The notes under the pieces are model-generated. The model searched no databases and was not told the origin of the DNA. It saw only the letters and a program-made list of their open reading frames with translations. From assembly GCA_903813345.2 (NCBI GenBank), contig CAIIXF020000004.1, forward strand, positions 2,253,525 through 2,317,524: a stretch of DNA of 64,000 nt, given 5' to 3'. This document shows positions 58,501 to 64,000 of the stretch, piece after piece. Every line of letters starts with the position of its first letter. The first letter of the stretch is position 1. Source of the stretch: Owenia fusiformis. Taxonomy: Eukaryota > Annelida > Polychaeta > Sabellida > Oweniidae. A program made the position numbers and the translations under genes.

Positions 58501-60144
58501 GTCTATACAGATATCGGTATTTGTATATTAGTATCAATAGCTAAAAAAATAAATCCTTTGTCAGCTAAACATGTAGTTGCATGCACAATCATTAAACCTT
58601 GCACTGAGTGACGATAAACTTGACACGAATCAAAACCTTGTCTAGTTGATAACAACAAAAACGGATTTCCATTTGTTTCCATGAGTTCGCCTTGAATTGT
58701 TCTTACATATAAAATATCCTTGTTTTAACGGTCACAATTATGTCTCATTGACATTGTTTCCGTTTGATCGCTCATGAGCATTTAAGTATTCTTACCTTCT
58801 CGTTTACCAAAACATTGAACAGGACAACCGGTCTAGTTTTCAAATAGTAATGTCTTTGCGGGCGAGTATGACATTTATTGATCAAGCCTGATACATCATG
58901 TAACTGTTCATCTCATTCAATTCTAATATTGAAATTGTGCCGTTTGATCCCAAGAGATCATGAAATAGAAGGGTTATCGCCATTACTCCGAAAGCAAATA
59001 GTCCGAAACCCCTTTGTCCGATAATCGTGTTTATTCTACACTTAGTGTACTTAATGTATCGGGTCTCCCCAAAAATGAGACACTTTTTGACAAGTATTTT
59101 ATCGGATCTGATGAACCAAATTCACTGAAAATTTGTACAAAGCAGTCCAACAGTATCGTCAGCAAGGTACAATAATATGTAACAGATCAAGTAAATTGTA
59201 TGTGATGACTAAGAAATTCAGATAGCATGTCGAAATATCCCATACCAGAGCAACGCAGTGAGAACTTTATAGCGTTTCTACCAAAAATGGGAAGCATTTT
59301 GACATGTAATTTCTCAGTAATAGATGAGCTAAGATCTTTTAAAACTTCACTTTTTGCACTTAAGGCTATATTTTGCTAGTGCTTTAAATATATTAGAGAT
59401 TGGTCACATATAATGTGTGTATTTTTGAATCAAAGACAGTATGTCAAAATTACCAATTTAAATATAAAAGTCACTTATTAATCCATTTCCAAGCAAAACT
59501 ACTTTTACGTGTTTATTCTAACAATATCACCTCCAATGAATTTTGAGAATGAATGGCTTTTGGTATTTGGGAAGAATGAAACGAATTAATTAGACATGAG
59601 ACGCAGCCAAGCTATATTTTGACCGAATAATAGTTCCTGGGATGACAGAATCGTCAATATATTTGCCCACTTTACGGAACTTCAAAAATAGTCAAAATCG
59701 AGAGGGGTTGGGGTCAATTTGACAATGTTATAACTACTATGTTTATGCTTTTGTTGAGAGCTCCCGAGTAAATGTCGTTCCGATGTCATCTAGCTGTTTT
59801 GATTGGAACATTTATAATTTATTAGCGTTGTTAATATGAAGTGTAGATAAATCAAAATAGCCATGCAATCTTGTAATCTGATTTATGATTATTCTCCTAT
59901 TAGGTCTAATAAATTACAAGCAATTGTTTTGGTGTCACCATACATTACACAATAGCATTTGATATTATGCTACATCAGATTACCGAACATCATTGTGTTG
60001 TATTTCCCAAATCACATTACGAATTAATCTATTCCTTGAAGTATTCAATGTATGGCAGTTATATAGAAATATCCGATTTGACGATCGAATTTTTATAATT
60101 CCTGGTTAGCAGCATTTTCATTCTGGTGTAAAAGAGTTAAATAT
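55561..60144. other. Intronic or intergenic, several small repeats, no gene
   Basis: Contains a diverged ~165-bp tandem (CAACATTTAAAAACACATG-like words near 55950, 56125 and 56285), a hairpin at 57172-57270 (ACGCTTGGTCCTTACCTAG and its inverse) and a 28-bp minisatellite at 58265-58404. No recognisable coding exon. Confidence 0.5.
58265..58404. repeat. 28-bp minisatellite, five copies
   Basis: CCCTTTTCAATGTATTGCAT followed by GTTAAGCT repeats at 58265, 58293, 58321, 58349 and 58377 with a few substitutions. Units are directly abutting with no spacers. Confidence 0.93.
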
Positions 60145-60316
60145 ATGAAACAAAGTGAGGATTTATCTATCTTGTTGGGGTCGGAAACAGACATACAGAT
60201 TACAGACAGTATGGTTAAAACCACGCATCTGTTCAAGCAAATGTTCTATGTTTGTGTGTACTTTGGAAATACAGTTGAAATTAAACATTCGATATTCATC
60301 AAAATTGCAAATACAG

Positions 60317-60530
60317 AAGTGATTGACAACATCACAAAGATAGTTGGTGATAGCACTGCGAGTTCGTGTGCCCTGCAGTGTCTGTTGAACGACAGGATTT
60401 GTGAATCATATAATCTTCGAAGAGTGGAAGGCAGTAATGTTAAAATTTGCGAGTTAATAGGGGCGAGTAACGGCCTGCCTGTTCCTGATTCCCTCAGCGA
60501 TCATTTTTATAGCCAACCTGGTAAGATTTT
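60317..60530 (+). CDS. PAN/apple-like exon (possible upstream start at 60145)
   Basis: The frame encodes EVIDNITKIVGDSTASSCAL, then QCLLNDRIC, and ICELIG. The cysteine spacing C-x3-C-x6-C-x15-C is that of a PAN/apple core. It ends at a good phase-1 donor (CCTG|GTAAGA, 60530). An acceptor-like CAAATACAG ends at 60316 and would give phase 1, matching all neighbouring exons. Alternatively the frame could start at the ATG at 60145, but the extra 57 residues have no clear signal peptide. It resembles the PAN exon at 41189 in cysteine layout but not closely in sequence. A truncated copy of this locus is at 55.2 kb. Confidence 0.68.
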
Positions 60531-60554
60531 TTTCTCCATATAATACCAATTACA

Positions 60555-61105
60555 AATAACATAACCAGAATTAGCAGCAGCAAAAACAAACTTACAACTT
60601 CCATATCATCATTTCATAATCAAATAAAAATTCTAAATTTGGATGGTTCCCTTTCTTAAATTTACTAATTACATTGTGTGCAATACTTATTACAACATTT
60701 ACTTCTTGGTCTCTAGTACCTAACATCTTTTCTGATGTACTAAGGTTAATTTTTTTGTTTAATTTTTTAAGACAGTATGTTTCCACCATCACCCAAACTT
60801 GCTTTATATATGTACAATCCACAAAAAGTGTTTATATGTGTCTTTTATATTACGTTTTTCACAGTTGTTTGATTCTTTCTTTTTCATTTTATAAAGTAAT
60901 TCATTTGTTGGATATGTTTTATAGAGTATCTTATAAAAAAGTGACCTTAGCCTAGGCTCTTTTAAACTTTTAACTGTTTTAAAAGCCAACTTCATGTCTA
61001 CCTGGCATTCATTTCTCCATTTTTCAGGAATATTTGGAATCTCTTTTTCATTCTGAATAATTATGCTTTTAAAGTCTTTTAATTTTGCTGTTGCATTACA
61101 ATATT
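60555..61105 (-). pseudogene. L1-like LINE remnant, C-terminal half
   Basis: Minus strand: frames encode NATAKLKDF, then IPNIPEKWRNECQVDMKLAF, LRSLFYKILYKTYPTNELLY, and a region with CEKRNIKDTYKHFLW and DCTYIKQVW, which corresponds to the C-terminal Cys/His region of L1-like ORF2 proteins. It is frameshifted. It is the downstream half of the LINE whose upstream half is at 63355-63640. Confidence 0.8.
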
Positions 61106-62990
61106 ATTAGACTCCAGATGTCAATCTGGAGTCTATTGTTTTTGCCAGTATTCTTCTTATTATTTTTCTTTAAGAGTTTTTTCAATAACTATAAGGTATC
61201 CAGTAAAGATCATAATACAGTTTATTTAGGTTCAGTATCTAGTTGGTGGGAAATTGGGTCAAATTTTTATCTAGGTCAAAGGTCAAGAACTAGGTCAAAT
61301 CCAGTACTTTGTCACTTTTTTCGATTTTCTCAATCATCCTTCAATATTTTTGATCCGTTTTTTTTCATTGTGTTCCTCATTAAAAAGTAGAAAACCCAGG
61401 GTCGATTTAGTTTTTTGGTATCTCAAACCGATTTCGAGATATCAGTGTCCGAAAACGAGGTCGAAAAATTCGGTTCTCCGAATCCAATGTCCAGGATATC
61501 AGTCTTATAGGAAATTTTCTCAGGATTCCGAATCTGAAAACCAAATTTCGATCTGACTTCCGGTTCAGAAGTTATGGCGTTTTGAAAATTCAAAAATCGC
61601 TAATTTTGGTGCCCCATGTTAATTCAATGGGAAAAAATATTTTTTTGAAGTGTAAAATACGAGATATAGACTAAGCACAGCTAAACATAATGGAAGCCCA
61701 TAAAAGAAAGGGACCTCAAAACATTCTTTTCATAAAAATTTGGACACCAAAATGCCTAGGTCAAAATCTAGGTCAAATTCAAAGTTTTTCCTTATTTTTG
61801 CGATTCTGACACTACAGATTAATTATATTCTTCGAAATTTTGTATACATGTAGCCAAGAGTGTGCTAATAGTGTTAGCCTTTTGCCGTCAGAAAGTATTT
61901 TGACCCACTTTTGAGATATGGTGTCCGAAAAATAGGTCAAAATAAAAAAATCTCCAAATTTAACGTTTGAGTTATGAATTAAGTATAACATTTTCTCAGG
62001 AATCTGAATCTGCAAATCAAATTTCGATCCGACTTCCGGTTCGGAAGTTATGACATTTTGAAAGCTCAGAAATCGCTAAATTTGGTGCCCCATGTTATGT
62101 CAATGGGAAAAAAGATTTTTTTGAAGTGTAAAATACGAGATATAGACTAAGTACAGCTTAAAATAATGAAAGCCTATGTAAGAAGGGGACCTCGAAGGCT
62201 ACCTAACTTCAAAATTTGGACACCAAAATCCCTAGGTCAAAATCTAGGTCAAATTCATAGTTTTTCCTTATTTTTGCGATTCGGACACTATATTTAAATG
62301 ATTTGCTTCAAAATTTTGTATACAGGTAGGAAAGAGTGTGCTAATAGTGTTAGCTTTTTGCCGTCAGAAAGTATTTCGACCCACTTTTGAGATATGGTGT
62401 CCGAAAAGTAGGTCAAAATAAAAAGTTCTCAAAATTTAACATATGAGTTAGGAATTAAGAGAAGAATTTTCTCAGGAATCCGAGTCTGCAAACCAAATTT
62501 CGATCCGACTTCCGGTTCAAAAGTTATGGCGTTTTGAAATTTCGAGAAAAATCGATCTGATCGTATCCTGATAGAAAGTCAAGAGTAGAGAAGAAAATAT
62601 TGAAAAATGCATCCATCCTTCCTTTGTGATCCTATCGTATCCTTCTTATCTACCTTTCCTTCGTATCCTCTCCTTCCTATTCTATTCCTTCTTCCTATTC
62701 TATTCTATCATTCTTTCCTATTCTATCCTATCGTCCCTTCCTATTCTAGCCTATCCTTCCTTCCTTTTTCATCCATCCATCTTTTTCTGGATGACTCAGC
62801 TTATTTTGGATGACTCGGCTTATTTTGGATGACTCGGCTAAAAAAAAGTCTAGATCTGGAGTCTGAAATTGAACTTCGTTCAATTTCCAAAGTCTAGTTA
62901 TACATGTGTTCATCACTATTATGCACAATGGTTTTGTTGTCCAATAAAGATTTTATCTTTAATTTTATCTTTATCTTTAATTTTTATCAT
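61106..62990. mobile_element. Insertion splitting a LINE; contains ~476-bp tandem repeat
   Basis: The segment begins ATTAGACTCCAGATGTCAAT and, before its tail, carries the related GATCTGGAGTCTG. Two and three-quarter units of ~476 bp (GACTTCCGGTTC at 61555, 62031 and 62507) make up 61240-62560. Then come a pyrimidine-rich CCTTCCTATTCTATT stretch (62625-62785), a 19-bp tandem GGATGACTCGGCTTATTTT x3 (62789-62840) and a (TTTATC)-like tail after AATAAAG (62943-62985), as in the 3' ends of some non-LTR retrotransposons. No long open frame, so non-autonomous. Confidence 0.7.
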
Positions 62991-62995
62991 AATTT

Positions 62996-63348
62996 ATTCG
63001 AACATGACTGTATTTACGCTTCCTATAAACTGTAAACAAAGTCAATGCTTCAGCTGGGTTATATTCGAGATCAATAACCCATGTGTAATGTGTGACGTCA
63101 TAACGGTGGGTCGTAGTAATGGCGGACCATGATGAATATTCGAAACAATTTGGTGAGTTTTCATGTTCGAATCGTAATATAGACCTCACAGCAGGGGTAA
63201 TATCGTCGAATACACCCCTTGGGACTAGGCACAAAAGCTTTCGAACCCCTCACTCCCTTCGGTCGTTCGGGGTACAGAAAACGTTTGTGCCTAGCCCTGC
63301 GGGTTGTATTTGACGATATAACCCCTGCTTTTCGGTCTATATTTCTTA
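62996..63348. repeat. Foldback-family repeat, copy B
   Basis: Same layout as copy A: ATTCGAACATGACTG ... TGACGTCA (63093-63100) ... TAATGGCGG ... TCATGTTCGAATC, then a hairpin 63174-63345 with arms GTAATATAGACC / GGTCTATATTTC. The arm interior differs from copy A (GGTAATATCGTCGAATACAC / TGTATTTGACGATATAACC) but matches itself. Confidence 0.88.
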
Positions 63349-63354
63349 AATATT

Positions 63355-63640
63355 GCATTCTAAGATCTGGTCTTGGACCAATGACATTTACTTTTTCATC
63401 AAAATTCTTTATCTGATTATCCTTATTAAGAATATGTTTAATTTTTTGAATTCCCTTCTTAACCCATTCATTAAAAAATAGAACATTTCTACCATATCTT
63501 AAACTGTTATTGTTCCATATAATATCATTACTGAACATCTTTATTCTTCAACCATTGTTTTACAAGTTGTACATAAAAATATGGTATGGTTTCTTGATTT
63601 TTTTTCGTGATTTTTATCATTTTGGTTCGATGTTTACTCC
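63355..63640 (-). pseudogene. L1-like LINE remnant, upstream half
   Basis: Minus strand: IPYFYVQLVKQWLKNKDVQ in one frame, then after a break DIIWNNNSLRYGRNVLFFNE, WVKKGIQKIKHILNKDNQI and PDLRMQY. It matches the region of ORF2 that reads GEIIWNNKSILINDKEVMYK in the LINE at 43-46 kb. It continues at 61105 once the 2.2-kb insertion is taken out. Confidence 0.82.
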
Positions 63641-64000
63641 AGTCGTCTCATCATTTCATATACGTACAGTTTGCATAATGTGAAAAATAATTTTCAAATT
63701 ACTTATTGATGAATCATTGAATATCTCAATATCCACTCATTGATATCATCCATGACAAACCATTCGCTGCGCTAACTTGTAGAGATGGACGATATCCACT
63801 CATGGATAAAATTAATATCCCTCAAAAATTATAGGATATCCTACCTGTAAAAAGCATTTTAGGTATCGTTTAAAGTTACACCTTGTTACATTACAAATAA
63901 ATGAAGGATTAGAATCATTAACGCAGGTATATGTCATCGCGCCTAATTAAAATGACGATGACTATTTCGAATACATTTTCACAGGATGGCAATTTCTAAT
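63641..64000. other. Window end, no gene recognised
   Basis: AT-rich sequence with GATATCCACTCATTGATA / GATATCCACTCATGGATA repeats near 63730-63810. No coding features recognised. Confidence 0.45.

Noticed and set aside
62607-62832. Overlapping 68-aa open frames rich in Ser/Pro/Leu/Phe
   Set aside because: Product of a low-complexity pyrimidine tract, not a gene.

Overview
This is a stretch of animal nuclear genome, not bacterial. It is AT-rich, its genes are split by GT-AG introns, and it carries animal-type receptors and mosaic extracellular proteins among many retrotransposons, DNA transposons and palindromic repeats. Gene content and repeat style suggest a marine lophotrochozoan, most likely a mollusc such as a bivalve. 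That assignment is inference; no species marker is visible.

Layout. (1) 1-19.1 kb: three copies of a secreted intradiol (catechol-type) dioxygenase. Two are intact and single-exon (14991-15578 and 18446-19102); one is a 5' fragment (1108-1365). A single-exon rhodopsin-family GPCR lies at 8979-10022. Between them are a 162-bp satellite, a hierarchical ~260-bp repeat, an old LINE relic and several perfect or near-perfect hairpins. (2) 20.0-30.1 kb: a multi-exon gene on the + strand encoding six VWC-like cysteine-rich modules followed by a complete trypsin-type protease. All exon phases agree, and the first exon was not found. (3) 31.9-36.7 kb: a gene for a type II membrane protein with three duplicated stalk exons and two hevein-like (chitin-binding type 1-like) exons; the second has lost its splice donor and runs into a stop. 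(4) 41-60.5 kb: a secreted PAN/apple-type first exon (41189-41558), a third hevein-like exon (51762-51950) and a second PAN exon (ending 60530). All are + strand and phase 1, so they may belong to one or more genes of the same kind as (3). A truncated duplicate of the second PAN locus lies at 55.2-55.55 kb.

Mobile DNA dominates the second half. There is a recent 5'-truncated L1-like LINE with a 17-bp target-site duplication (37160-39340), and a mariner-type element with inverted transposase ends (39434-40425). A 6.4-kb LINE (43098-49520, 16-bp target-site duplication) contains a 2.03-kb TIR transposon encoding a MADF-like protein, which in turn contains a foldback repeat. A further LINE is split by a 2.2-kb insertion (60555-63640) and rejoins in frame when the insertion is removed. 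One foldback family occurs three times (12.85, 48.1 and 63.0 kb). In the two full copies the hairpin arms differ between copies but stay matched within each copy.

Functionally, the host genes are mostly extracellular or cell-surface proteins: secreted aromatic-ring oxygenases, a mosaic serine protease, and chitin-binding and PAN modules. That fits mucosal, defence or feeding roles, but this is inference. Best candidates for something undescribed are the secreted animal intradiol dioxygenase cluster, the (VWC)6-trypsin architecture, the membrane-anchored hevein-like protein and the foldback family.
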